Shown here: positions 54,757-64,000 of the stretch, in pieces
Numbering within the stretch: the stretch's first letter is position 1
Layout: each line of letters begins with the position of its first letter
Translations under genes and position numbers: made by a program
The notes under the pieces: model-generated
What the model was told of the DNA's origin: nothing
The model's database searches: none
What the model saw: the letters and a program-made list of their open reading frames with translations, nothing else
DNA from: Limanda limanda
Lineage: Eukaryota > Chordata > Actinopteri > Pleuronectiformes > Pleuronectidae
NCBI RefSeq assembly: GCF_963576545.1
Contig: NC_083648.1
Coordinates: forward strand, 26,739,373 to 26,803,372
Direction of reading: 5' to 3'
DNA: 64,000 nucleotides

Positions 54757-55572
54757 CGATTAATCGACTTATCAGATTATAAATCACACAAATTCTCAAT
54801 TGCTCTTATTAAGCCATCAGCTTTTAAATTTAGCTTGAGGTTGTGTGTGTGTGATGACTGAAAAAAAAGACAACAAAGATCGACACTTCCTACAAAAAAT
54901 GATTTAATAAACTTTGCTGCATATTAGGGTACTATTGATACAAAGACAAATCCAGTTTTGCCCATTTAAAACCAAGGACAGTTAAAGTGCTAATATAACA
55001 TTTTTTATTTAAATTCAACTATCCATTTTTTTCTGTTAACAAAAGGACAGGGAAAGTAGCAGCAAAAAAAAAAAGATTAACAAAACTATAGTCTTCTTTG
55101 GACTGCATAACCTCTGTTTATATAGCAAGCTGGATAACAGGCTATCTTACAGAGGCGAGTCTGCATCGTCTACGTTATGATGTCAAACCGTGCCTCCTCT
55201 ATGCTCGTGTCCTGCTTCCAGAAAGCAAGGTCCGCCTTACAGATATTAACGGTAGTTTTTTTTTCGGGGTATGTTAAGGGTGAAGTTCTCCCATACTTTT
55301 GACTTTCTGGTAGGCGATGGTGTTGCAACGGACACCTCCATTGGTCTTTGTTTTGTCGCTATTGCACATGCGCTTTCAGAGATAGGAAGGGAGCGAGATG
55401 GCTCACTCCTCAGCTACTTCCACCAGCATTTCCGGTAAAACAACGTTTAGTTCAGCTGCATGGCACGAACAACACACGCTATGACGTAACCAACGAATAA
55501 TCGACTATTAAATTCGTCGGTGACTATTTTTGTCATCGATTTGTGTAAATAAATCGTTGAACCCCTAATGTG
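54757..55572 (+). mobile_element. hAT-like AGGGCTGC-family element, longest copy
   Basis: Runs from GTCGATTAATCGACTTATCAG through the family blocks to ATCGTTGAACCCCT. Its distal block (55330-55572) appears inverted at 28834-29048. No transposase. Confidence 0.65.
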
Positions 55573-56035
55573 CAGTAATATAGAAAATTGAGGATGTGAT
55601 AGATTGATATGCATCGTTTTGAATTGAATTTATTTACAAGCGACGGTCCCTGAATGCACCTCGTTGTAATACATCTGTGCACAATAAATACAGTGTAAAT
55701 GACCTGGTTTGGAGTCGGATATAAAAAGCAGGGTTTGCCTTCTGATCAATCAGCAGCTGTGGATGTTTGTCTCCACTGTGCGTGCTTGCATGTGTGCTTG
55801 TGTGTGTTGGGATAGCACAGTGCTGTACAATATAGCAGCACATGATGGCAGCGCCTGTATTATGGATATTTTAGCTTCATCTGTGTCATGAAGGTGTCAT
55901 CCATATGTATATACAGTCACTGACATTTCAATGCTCTGGGTATGCGTATCATACATCATATATTTGACAATATAAAAATATACCACTAATGTATTAATTA
56001 TAAGACCTGATTCAAAAAGATTATGCAATCATGGG
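55573..56035. other. xpr1 intron 1, no gene seen
   Basis: No recognised feature. Confidence 0.4.
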
Positions 56036-56316
56036 GCGGCTGTGGCTGAGGGGTAGAGTGGTCGTCCTCCAACCTGAAGGTCGGCGGTTCGATCCCCAGT
56101 CTGAACCATCTGCATGACGAAGTGTCCTTGGGCAAGATGCTGAACCCTCAATAGCCCCCCATATAATGACAAAGAATAACAAAGTGCTGCAAGTAGATGC
56201 ACTGTATGAATGTTTGTGTGAATGGGTGAATGTGAAACTGTACTGTGAAGCGCTTTGAGTGGTCATCATCAGACTCGAAAAGCGCTATATAAATACAAAT
56301 CCATTTACCATTTACC
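56036..56316 (+). mobile_element. Intact tRNA-derived SINE
   Basis: Head with A box TGGCTGAGGGG at about 56043-56053 and B box GGTTCGATCC at 56086-56095, body CATCTGCATGACGAAGTGTCC, tail GCGCTTTGAGTGGTC and GCGCTATATAAATAC. It ends in ATTTACCATTTACCA, 35 bases before xpr1 exon 2. The head is a retroposed tRNA-like promoter, not a tRNA gene. Confidence 0.8.
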
Positions 56317-56351
56317 AATCAATGTAATTGTTTAATTTCTCCCACTTGCAG

Positions 56352-56403
56352 GCTTTCAAAGAGATGCTGTATGCTGCTCAAGACCAGGCACCATCTATCG
56401 AAG
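56352..56403 (+). CDS. xpr1: xpr1 coding exon 2
   Basis: 52-base exon between the acceptor TTGCAG and donor GTATTA. It encodes AFKEMLYAAQDQAPSIE plus the first base of a split valine codon. It continues exon 1 at phase 0 and leaves phase 1. It contains the conserved Lys26 of the SPX ligand-binding surface. The donor GTATTA is weaker than that of exon 1. A SINE ends just before the branch-point region. Confidence 0.93.
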
Positions 56404-57040
56404 GTATTACATACCATATGTGTTTCCGTGAATGTATGTGTGTTGTCCTGGGTCTATTGACTTGAGCATTTTATTTAGAAAATTTTAATAAGTTAAATAT
56501 TATGTAATTTAATACGTGATACTGTGGGAAATGACTTGCACTACCAGAGGGTGTAGGCAGATGGCATTTAATTGGCTTAGATTTGTCAAACCACTGCTAT
56601 GGTATCTTAAAGGATTTTATTTGGGCCACATGCAGACCTTGATCTAAATGATTACTGAAATTGACTCGCAAAATGTGCAAAATAAGAAGAAATTGGAAAA
56701 TTCAGACATGTTTTGATCAACTGCTAAACTAGAATTTACACAGTGTTTTCATATTCCTTCAGAAAGTTGCTTGAATTTTACTACAGTTTTCATTTATTTT
56801 GTTTTTGGACAGCATAATGTAGATTGATATATTCCTTTTGCTTGAATGGAACAACCTCTTGCACTATTCTTATTTTGGAGAGATTTTGTTTGGGACTGTA
56901 AAAGGCAAATTCGCAGTAAGTACGTTTTTATTTTTTGATAAATTAATTATTATATTAATCGAGTTAAAAAAAAGAATCGTAAGATACATCGAAAAGATTA
57001 TCGCTAGATTAATCTAAAAAATAACCGTTAGATTAATCAA
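56404..57040. other. xpr1 intron 2, proximal part
   Basis: AT-rich. ATTAATCGA-type repeats at 56945-57035 resemble the end of the AGGGCTGC hAT-like family. Confidence 0.45.
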
Positions 57041-57949
57041 CGGCCTCTTTATTAGGTACACCTTCCTAAAACCGGGTTAGACCCCCTTTTGCCTTCAGAG
57101 CTGCCTTAATTTTTCAAAGCATAGATTCAACAAGGCGTGTTGTTTAAACAATGCTCAATTTGAACTAAGGGGCCCAAAGTGTGGCAAGAAAATATCCCCC
57201 ACACCATTACACCACCACCACAACCCTGAACCGTTGATACAAGGCAGGATGGATACAAGGCAGGATGGATCCATGCTTTCATGTTGTTTACGCCAAATTC
57301 TGACCCTACCATCTGAATGTCGCAGCTGAAATCGAAACTCATCAGACCAGGCAACGTTTTTCCAATCACTTATTGTCCAATTTTGGTGAGCCTGTGCGAA
57401 TTGTAGCCTCAGTTTCCTGTTCTTAGCTGACAGGAGTGGCCCCCGGTGTGGTCTTCTGCTGCTGTATCCCATCTGCTTCAAGGTTCTACGCGTTATGCAT
57501 TCAGAGATGGTATTCTGCATACCTTGGTTATAACAAGTGGTTACTTGATTTAGTGTTGCCTTTCTATCATTTCAAACCACTCTGCTCATTCTCCTCTGAC
57601 CTCTGACATCAACAAGACATTTCGTCCACACAACTGCCGCTCACAGGATATTTTCTCTTTTTTGGACCATTCTCTGTAAACCCTAGAGATAGTTGTGTGT
57701 GAAAATCCTAGTAGATCAGCGGTTTTTGAAATACTCAGACCAGCCCATCTGGCACCAACAACCATACCACGTTCAAAGTCACTTAAATCCCCTTTGTTCC
57801 CCATTCTGATGCTCGGTCTGAACTTCAGCAAGTCATCTTCAACACGTCTAGATGCCTTTATGAGTGGCTGCCATGTGATTGGCTGATTAGCTGTTTGTGT
57901 TAACAAGCAGTTGAACAAGTGTGCCTAATAAAGTGGTCGGTGAGTGTAT
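57041..57949 (-). pseudogene. Defective Tc1-like transposon
   Basis: The right end CACTCACCGACCACTTTATTAGGCACAC (minus strand) pairs with TCTTTATTAGGTACACCTTCC at the left. Coding remnants: 57918-57586 with DLSDFERGMVVGARWAGLSIS and a helix-turn-helix (ADLLGFSHTTISRVYREW); 57520-57155 with GYSSRRPHRGPLL, WTISDWKNVAWSDEFRF (first catalytic Asp) and SDGRVRIWRKQHESMDPS. The segment with the second Asp and last acidic residue is deleted, and frames are broken. Non-functional. Confidence 0.9.
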
Positions 57950-58602
57950 ATGTTATTTATAAAGCATGTTTCGTACACAGACGTCGCTGGTCAAATTTCA
58001 CCAAATTTGAACTCAAGCCAAGCCATGCTGCGGATTTGCTGCACCACCGGAAGTGAATGTTTTAATTGCCTCCTCGTTCACACATTTGTGTACGTCTGAT
58101 CATGCCCTTAGAGGGAGATATATGTTCCACTTGGTCTAACACTCTTAATTTTCTTAGAATGTTAATGGGGAAAAGAATCTGAGAAGCGATTGACATTATT
58201 TTAATGCTTTGACCATTGTACTGCAACCCAGAACATTTCAAGACATTACCTAGAGGAGCTGTATATGAGAAGAAAAATGTCCAAATCAGTCAGAGATTAC
58301 ATTTAACAGACCCTGCCTGTAGAAGGACGGTGTAATTTCCAGTTTAACTGTTGTGTGAACTGAGATGGTTGTTGTCTGGTGATGAACCATCCTAGTACAA
58401 ACACTCACCACTACTCACCAGTACTCACCGCTCTGGTTTATTAGCCAATATGTGTGTGATAATTTACACTGTATAATATTTACCTTTCAATGTAGAGCCT
58501 CTTATACTAATTTTTTAAGTATATATATATTCAGATAAGATTTCAGGTTCCGTTCTATCATTCTAACTCAGTGTATTATCATCAGCAGCAGCAGTGTATT
58601 TT
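57950..58602. other. xpr1 intron 2, no gene seen
   Basis: No exon or element boundary recognised. Confidence 0.4.
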
Positions 58603-58839
58603 CTTTGACATCACTGCTGCGCCCACCAAACAACCTGTCCTTCTTCACCTCCAACTCTAAAAAAACAACTTGATGTCGGTGTCAGACAGTTTCACTTCTT
58701 CTTCTCATAGCTTGATGTCATGATTCACCATAGAAAACCATTGGTCAGAATGCTAATTTAATATTCATGATGTGCTTTGCATTGACCATTTATGGTTAAA
58801 TGTGGGCGTGCAGAGGGCAGACTTTGAGGCAGATTCAGA

Positions 58840-59417
58840 TAGGGATGCACCGATCCGCTTATTTCACCTCCGATACCGATATCTGAGGTTTAGTATCGGC
58901 CGATACCGATCCGATACTGATACTAATTAAACAGTCGGATTCCCCTGGTCCGCACCAGTTCTAAGTCAGCTGCTAGGTCAACCGCCGGAGTAGTCCCCCG
59001 CGCGAACGGAGGGTTCCCCCAGTGGGCGCCGTAGCTGAGGTGATCCGCGAGAAGGGCCCGACACGCGTCCAGAGTCGCCGCCGCCGACCGCCGTACCCGG
59101 TCCCCTCCAAGAAAAGGAGAAAAAGCCCCCGCACCAGCGATGCCATGAGGCGCCACCGGACGAGGATCTCTCCTCCCCCCCCCCCCCCCCCCAAACTCAA
59201 AAGTGACACGGGGGAGCCGATCCTTTCGCTCGCTCCATCATTTTGTAAACACTGTAGGCTCCGCACGGCGTGATGCTTGCGTATGACGTCACTCACAGCA
59301 CACAGAATAGAATTACACTGAATAGATCAGCCGATCCATTGTCACCAATACCCGATCTAGAAATTTCTTCAATATCGGTATACAATCGGATACAAATATC
59401 GGATCGGTGCATCCCTA
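58840..59417. mobile_element. hAT-type element, 578 bp, carrying 28S rRNA sequence
   Basis: Termini TAGGGATGCACCGATC and GATCGGTGCATCCCTA are perfect 16-bp inverted repeats, flanked by a perfect 8-bp target duplication GATTCAGA (58832-58839 and 59418-59425). Subterminal GATACCGAT / ATCGGTAT repeats follow. The GC-rich middle is an antisense 28S rRNA fragment. No transposase. Confidence 0.92.
58924..59190 (-). pseudogene. 28S ribosomal RNA fragment
   Basis: On the minus strand the left part reads GACTTAGAACTGGTGCGGAC, then CAGGGGAATCCGACTGTTTA, a highly conserved stretch of eukaryotic 28S rRNA. Upstream of it, GGCGACTCTGGACGCG and CGGGCCCTTC with GGATC (near 59,040-59,100) match the same part of 28S. 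The remainder to about 59,190 looks like a GC-rich expansion segment. Only about 270 bases; it cannot function as rRNA. Confidence 0.85.
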
Positions 59418-59575
59418 GATTCAGATAGGTATGTCGTCAGGCGGACTGTGATTAATAAAGGGAATATTGCCTTGAGGTGTGCATGTGCCAGTGTTATAAA
59501 TCGGAATCTTTTTTGCATATGTCATTTGGGCACGTACAGTTTTAGTATGAATCCTACGTACGTATAAATGAGGCC

Positions 59576-60196
59576 CCAGATGTGTGGACATGTCTAGATT
59601 TCATATGAGAAAATGGCCTTGGATGGTTGGTCCAACACTTGAGCTCATTGTAAAATATATCAACTAGGGCCGCACCTCTCAATTATTTTTTTTATTGATT
59701 ATTCTAACGCTTATTTTTTCGATTAATATAATATAAAACTTCATTCATATCTATTTAATAATCTTCTGTTACAAACAAATCTGACAAAAACAAAGTATGG
59801 ACTGCGAGGCATTTTTCCAAAGCAAAAAATAGCCCAGTCTGAACTTCTTTAACAGTCCCATATCTCTCCAAAATAAGATTAGTGAAAGAGGTTGGTGAAT
59901 TAAAGTAAAAGGAATATATCAATCTACATTAAGCTGTCCAACAACATAATAAATGAAAACCAAAGTAAAATTCAAGTACATTTCTGTAGGAATATCGACA
60001 CTGTGTATAGTTTAGCATAAAAAAAAATAATCTTGAAGTAGCCTAATAGTTTTTATCAATGTCTGTTTGAAGTCAAAAACCGAGTGTCAAATAAAACAAA
60101 TAAAGTACAATTTAATAGTATTAATTTTCACACTGAACTGAAGTGTACTCTTAATAAATTAAATATTATTTTCTCATTTCGAGTTCATTGTATTTA
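59576..60196. other. xpr1 intron 2, decayed repeat sequence
   Basis: AGGGCCGCACCTCTCAATTATT near 59666 followed by TTATTTTTTCGATTAAT suggests another old AGGGCTGC-type terminus. No exon. Confidence 0.4.
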
Positions 60197-60400
60197 GGGC
60201 TGCAACTAACGACTATTCTGATAGTCGATTAATCATCAATTATAGAAACGATTTATCGACTAATCTTTTATATATATTATAAACACAAATTCTCAATTGC
60301 TCTTTAAGCCAACAGCTTTTAAATTTAGCTTCAAGGCATGTGATGACTGAAAATAAAGACAATAAAGATCGATACTTCATTCAAAAACATAAAGTCAATG
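60197..60400 (+). mobile_element. hAT-like AGGGCTGC-family element, short copy
   Basis: AGGGCTGCAACTAACGACTATTCTG and the following CTCAATTGCT and CAGCTTTTAAATTTAGCTT blocks. The copy appears cut by the Tc1-type end at its right. Confidence 0.7.
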
Positions 60401-60512
60401 TCTTGACTATATGTTCTATTCATTTTGCAACTCATTTGATAAATAAAAGTGAGATTTTTCATGGAAAACACAATTGTCTGGGTGACCCCAAACTTTTGAA
60501 CGGTAGTGTATG
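60401..60512 (-). mobile_element. Tc1/mariner terminal fragment
   Basis: TTTTTCATGGAAAACACA and GACCCCAAACTTTTGAACGGTAGTGTA are the familiar end of a fish Tc1-type transposon. Only one end is present. Confidence 0.7.
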
Positions 60513-61074
60513 TGAAAACAATATAAAACAGTGCAACAGAAACTTCAACACCCGGCTATCTATACAGTGCCTCTAAATGTTCTATGAAGCAGTAGGGTTG
60601 ATATTCCAAAAAGCCGGGACAAATGAAACCAGCCTTTATCATTTTAAATGGCAAACTATGTCCTTGTCTAACTACTGCAGCGCCATGATGGCAGAAAACA
60701 CCTCTGCACAGGGTGGTGAAGTGTAAGTGTGTGTAACTGAGAGCAAAGGGGGGTGTTGCTGAAAAAACAAAAAACACCAATTGACCAGTGGAAAGTACAG
60801 CCTATTACTGAGAGACAGACATTCCATAATGGTAATAATGATAATAATCATGATGGCATGAGCTGAGACACAAATAAAAGAGCAGAATAAGGCCAAAAAG
60901 GGATAAGGGGATTACTGTAGTCTGACTGTGGTGGCTGTTTTTGTGTTTGTGTGCTGGTGGGAAGGGGGGAGGGAGGGGTGATGGAGGCAGGGAATGGCTG
61001 GGACACTCCAATTTAGTTAATTTGGTGTCTTGTCTAAAAGCAGCCCGTCTGAAACACAGTGTATCACTGAGTGT
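60513..61074. other. xpr1 intron 2, no gene seen
   Basis: A G-rich stretch lies at 60957-60985. No exon recognised. Confidence 0.4.
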
Positions 61075-61499
61075 GCACAGCCTGACTCAAAACCGCCTGC
61101 CTGGTCTGCTGGTTGGTTGTTGTTGGCGTGACAGTGGGTGCATGTTAGTGGTTGGACACACAGGTTCTCTGTGTCCACTGTTCAATTAGTGTTTACCAGA
61201 CTGTAGACTCTCTACCAGCACCAGTCTGAAAGACTTGAAATCAAAAATTAAAAAGTTTACAGGATTCTAACTTTATTATATTTCTGATCACACAATCACA
61301 CAAAACTTTATACCTTACAGTTTTCAAAAGATTGGTTTCTAATACATATTTTTCTTAACAACTTTTATCAGATGAAGATTTAAGATGATTTATTTTGTAT
61401 TGGTACATAACAGTGGGCTCAGTGCTGAAGAAGCTTTAGAGTAAATATTGACTTATGGATCTGATCAGGGCGGGACTATGATCGTGTGAAACAGTTTTA
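61075..61499 (+). repeat. Duplicated segment, copy 1 (intron 2)
   Basis: From GCACAGCCTGACTC to ACAGTTTT, nearly identical to 63468-63756 over the shared parts. This copy has about 140 extra bases between CAGGATTCTA and CATAACAGTGGGCTC. Confidence 0.85.
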
Positions 61500-62426
61500 C
61501 CGCGTGATGTACACAAAAAAACTGAGGAAGTTTTCATCTACATGTTGTTGAGATCACACTCACTGAATCTAAAGTTGATCTGAGGGAAGCTCTAGGAGGA
61601 GTTGTTCAAATACAACAAGTATAAATGGTCAAAAATGGCCACTAAATACAATGCTCCTTGAAACTTTTTTGTTTGTCTAGTCATGATGCTCGTGTGTACC
61701 GATTTTTGTGAAAATCAGTGAAAAAGCAAACTCAGGGGGATCGGATCACATTTTAAGGCCCCGTTAGCCGGGGCAGTCTGAGAGGACAGTTGATGGAAAT
61801 GGAAAAGATTCAGCTGTGTTTACAAATGGAAGCACGTTGTGGAGCAGTGAAATCTGGTCCCTTTCTATGCACGTCAAGAATGATGGAAAGCTGTGACCAA
61901 TTGGGATGTAGAGAGAAGTCTCCACTTGTCTGATAAAATGCATCTCAAATGACAGAACTATTAGGTTGTCTTGATCCCAGTGTTAAAAGTCCTAATCACA
62001 ATGTTTGACAGCCTGCTAGTGTTTATAGAGTAACTGTGACTACCTAAAAATAATGATTCTAACCCTCCTCTTTCTTCTCAGATCTTCATCATCATAATTT
62101 TTTAGATGTCGTTATATGGCTTTATCTATAAGGGCTTTTTCAGATAGCTTTAGATTATTTGTGTGTGTGTGTTCCACAACAAAAAAGTCAGGTGTTAACA
62201 GAAGCAGCAATGGAGAATCTGGAAACAGGAGACCTGCTGCTGTGTCTCTGCTCCAACCTGCTGGTCAGACTAGGACAGTACAGGGCTTTGCTGTTTGAAG
62301 TGTGATCAAATAAGAAGAAGACACAGATAAACAGAACTATACACACAGTCCCCTGTTAATTTCTCATCTAAATTCAGGTCTATTAAAGTCTCTTTCATGA
62401 ATCTAACTACTCTTATCTTCTCACAG
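61500..62426. other. xpr1 intron 2, distal part
   Basis: No extra exon or element recognised. It ends in the acceptor TTCTCACAG of exon 3. Confidence 0.45.
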
Positions 62427-62528
62427 TCACAGATGAAGATACAGTTAAGAGATACTACGCCAAGTTTGAGGAGAAGTTCTTTCAGACATGTGAAAAAGAA
62501 CTGGCCAAGATCAACACCTTCTACTCTG
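62427..62528 (+). CDS. xpr1: xpr1 coding exon 3
   Basis: 102 bases between TTCTCACAG and GTAATG. Completes the split valine, then encodes [19 protein letters not shown] and continues to KINTFYS, leaving one base of the next codon. Matches the XPR1 SPX helices, with a Tyr at a position I recall as Phe in mammals. Intron 3 is only 248 bases (62529-62776). Confidence 0.95.
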
Positions 62529-62776
62529 GTAATGACTGCAACTGATTAGCTTTGGGATATGGTAGAACTGGAGTTGGACAGCATGAATGTGCAATTGAAA
62601 AACATGCTAAAATATTGTAATACAGGAAGGAAAGTTTCTAACATATTTAAGAAACCAGATCAAAGGAATTAACTACCCAACATTAGTCTGGCATTCTTAA
62701 TAAAGTTCTGTTATTTTAGCTGTGTTAAATTTATATCATCCTCTCTGTCTTTTAAATCGTTTTCCTCTTTTTACAG

Positions 62777-63000
62777 AAAAGCTAGCTGAGGCTCAGCGGC
62801 GTTTCGCCACACTTCAGAATGAGCTGCAGTCCTCACTGGATGCCCAGAGAGAGAGCGCAGTTAACAGTAGTGGCCTGAGGAGGAGGAAGACGGTGTTCGC
62901 CCTGTCGCAGCAGGAACGATGTAAACACAGAAACATCAAGGATCTGCAGCTGGCTTTCTCCGAGTTCTACCTGAGCCTCATACTACTGCAGAACTATCAG
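62777..63000 (+). CDS. xpr1: xpr1 coding exon 4
   Basis: 224 bases between TTTTTACAG and GTACAT. Encodes [20 protein letters not shown], a variable linker with RRRKTVF, and the conserved helix ending in [16 protein letters not shown] at phase 0. The linker (about residues 107-119) differs most from mammalian XPR1. The rest of the SPX domain, including its third basic helix, and all membrane segments and the EXS domain lie beyond the window. Confidence 0.95.
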
Positions 63001-63214
63001 GTACATACGCACGCACGCACACACACACACTCACACACACGTCATCTCAACACACATAAATAACCAAACACAAGGGACACATTTTTACTGCTTTGTTTAA
63101 ATTTCCCAAGGCGCAATGAAAGCATATATAAATAATCATTCGTATTTAAATAATTAAATTAGTACAGGTTGACATATAGTTTATATAATTTATTCTTCAT
63201 AATTATTGATTGAA

Positions 63215-63467
63215 TATTTATTTAAGCCTCGGAAAACACATTGAGGGATAAGACCCTCATTTACAATGGTGCCGAGGGTACAATAAAGAGTTGATACATT
63301 GAAGAGTTAATACATTGATTTACATGAGACCAGACTCGAGAACTCCGTCAATGAAACAAATGAGCACAACCTTAAAGATTTTTGGACCTTATTCCAAATG
63401 TAGGGTGCCTTATAACAGAAAGCTGTCTTCCCCAAGTTAGGCTTAACACGAGGCAGATATAATGAAA
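63215..63467 (-). pseudogene. LINE RT C-terminal fragment in xpr1 intron 4
   Basis: The minus strand reads LYLPRVKPNLGKTAFCYKAP, then WNKVQKSLR, the usual end of a fish LINE reverse-transcriptase frame, followed by a short 3' tail (GCCTCGG to AATAAAG region). About 70 codons only. Confidence 0.6.
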
Positions 63468-63756
63468 GCACAGCCTGACTAAAAAACCGCCTGCCTGGTC
63501 TGCTGGTTGGTTGTTGTTGGTGTGACAGTGGGTGCATGTTAGTGGTTGGACACACAGGTTCTCTGTGTTCACTGTTCAATTAGTGTTTACCAGACTGTAG
63601 ACTCTCTACCAGCACCAGTCTGAAAGACTTGAAATCAAAAATTAAAAAGTTTACAGGATTCTACATAACAGTGGGCTCAGTGCTGAAGAAGCTTTAGAGT
63701 AAATATTGACATATGGATCTGATCAGGGCGGGACTATGATCATGTGATACAGTTTT
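63468..63756 (+). repeat. Duplicated segment, copy 2 (intron 4)
   Basis: Near-identical to 61075-61499 minus about 140 internal bases. It directly follows the LINE fragment. Confidence 0.85.
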
Positions 63757-63795
63757 GAGGCTGATTGGACAATGCACAGAGGGGTTATAATTAGG

Positions 63796-64000
63796 GTTGG
63801 GTACCGAGAACCGGTGCCATATTGGAACCGGTTCCAATACAACCGGTACCTACCCGGACCGAAATGCAACGGAGATTTCGGTGCTTCATTTCGGTGCCCG
63901 AAGCAGAGTGTGTGTGTTTTGTATTTATTTTTATTTATTTAAGTATAGTGTAAACTTTTGTTAACAGTTCATATATTATTCATAGTTTTGAGTTAAAACG
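63796..64000 (+). mobile_element. MITE-like element (TAGGGTTGGGTACCG family), copy 2, cut by window end
   Basis: TTAGGGTTGGGTACCGAGAACC onward parallels 47413 onward. It lacks the GC-rich middle of that copy and continues past the window edge. Confidence 0.7.

Larger units (their letters stand above)
58603..59575 (+). mobile_element. GGGGTCTCATTTATA-family element, copy 2 (interrupted)
   Basis: Parallel to 53948-54296 (TTCACCTCCA, TTTGCATTGACCATTTATGGTT, GAGGCAGATTC), ending in ACGTATAAATGAGGCCCC. The left terminus is missing. It is interrupted by the hAT element at 58840-59417. Confidence 0.65.

Noticed and set aside
56036..56110. tRNA gene suggested by A and B boxes
   Set aside because: It does not fold into a clean cloverleaf by eye and continues into a SINE body and tail.
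58924..59190. Functional ribosomal RNA gene
   Set aside because: Only a short 28S piece, enclosed by transposon ends and a target duplication.
58973..59296. 107-codon frame on the minus strand near 59.1 kb
   Set aside because: It is a translation of the 28S fragment and a poly-G run.

Overview
The window is nuclear DNA from a vertebrate, most likely a percomorph-type teleost. The evidence is one split host gene, xpr1, with GT-AG introns, and an interspersed-repeat load of fish character: L2/CR1-type LINEs, tRNA-derived SINEs, hAT, Tc1/mariner and TTAA-type DNA elements, and endogenous retroviruses. There are no operons and no prokaryotic signals. Protein and family names come from reading motifs by eye; no database search was run.

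Layout. 1-22 kb is the flank upstream of xpr1. It carries a complete LTR element at 297-6395 with two 1,484-bp LTRs that look identical. The single intact 569-codon gag-like frame is at 2538-4247 and no pol is present. It also carries a 5'-truncated antisense L2-type LINE (9.27-11.29 kb), a nested and partly inverted set of LINE pieces (17.5-21.2 kb), an 85-bp perfect inverted repeat (21.5-21.7 kb) and two long GA tracts.

From 22,179 to the right edge lies xpr1 on the + strand. Four coding exons (22179-22247, 56352-56403, 62427-62528, 62777-63000) encode the first 149 residues of the SPX-domain phosphate exporter. The frame is preserved across every junction and the gene runs off the window.

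Intron 1 (34.1 kb) is a graveyard of nested elements. (a) A TTAA-flanked element at 27.38-28.36 kb contains a minisatellite and a 192-bp CTGT tract. (b) A long-inverted-repeat element at 32.28-34.69 kb has an internal open frame with a HALTGCDTTS motif, and one arm is split by a hAT element with an 8-bp target duplication. (c) Antisense retrovirus fragments lie at 34.7-35.2 and 37.2-37.4 kb. (d) A shattered antisense provirus at 43.0-48.4 kb (RT, RNase H, integrase, env) is interrupted by three later insertions. (e) A SINE at 48.9-50.5 kb is split by a hAT element.

Intron 2 holds a defective Tc1 transposon and a 578-bp hAT-type element that contains an antisense piece of 28S rRNA. Introns 2 and 4 share a duplicated segment.

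The two most promising items for new biology are the gag-only LTR element, which looks young and intact, and the fold-back element with the HALTGCDTTS frame. The 28S-carrying hAT element is the clearest case of host sequence capture.
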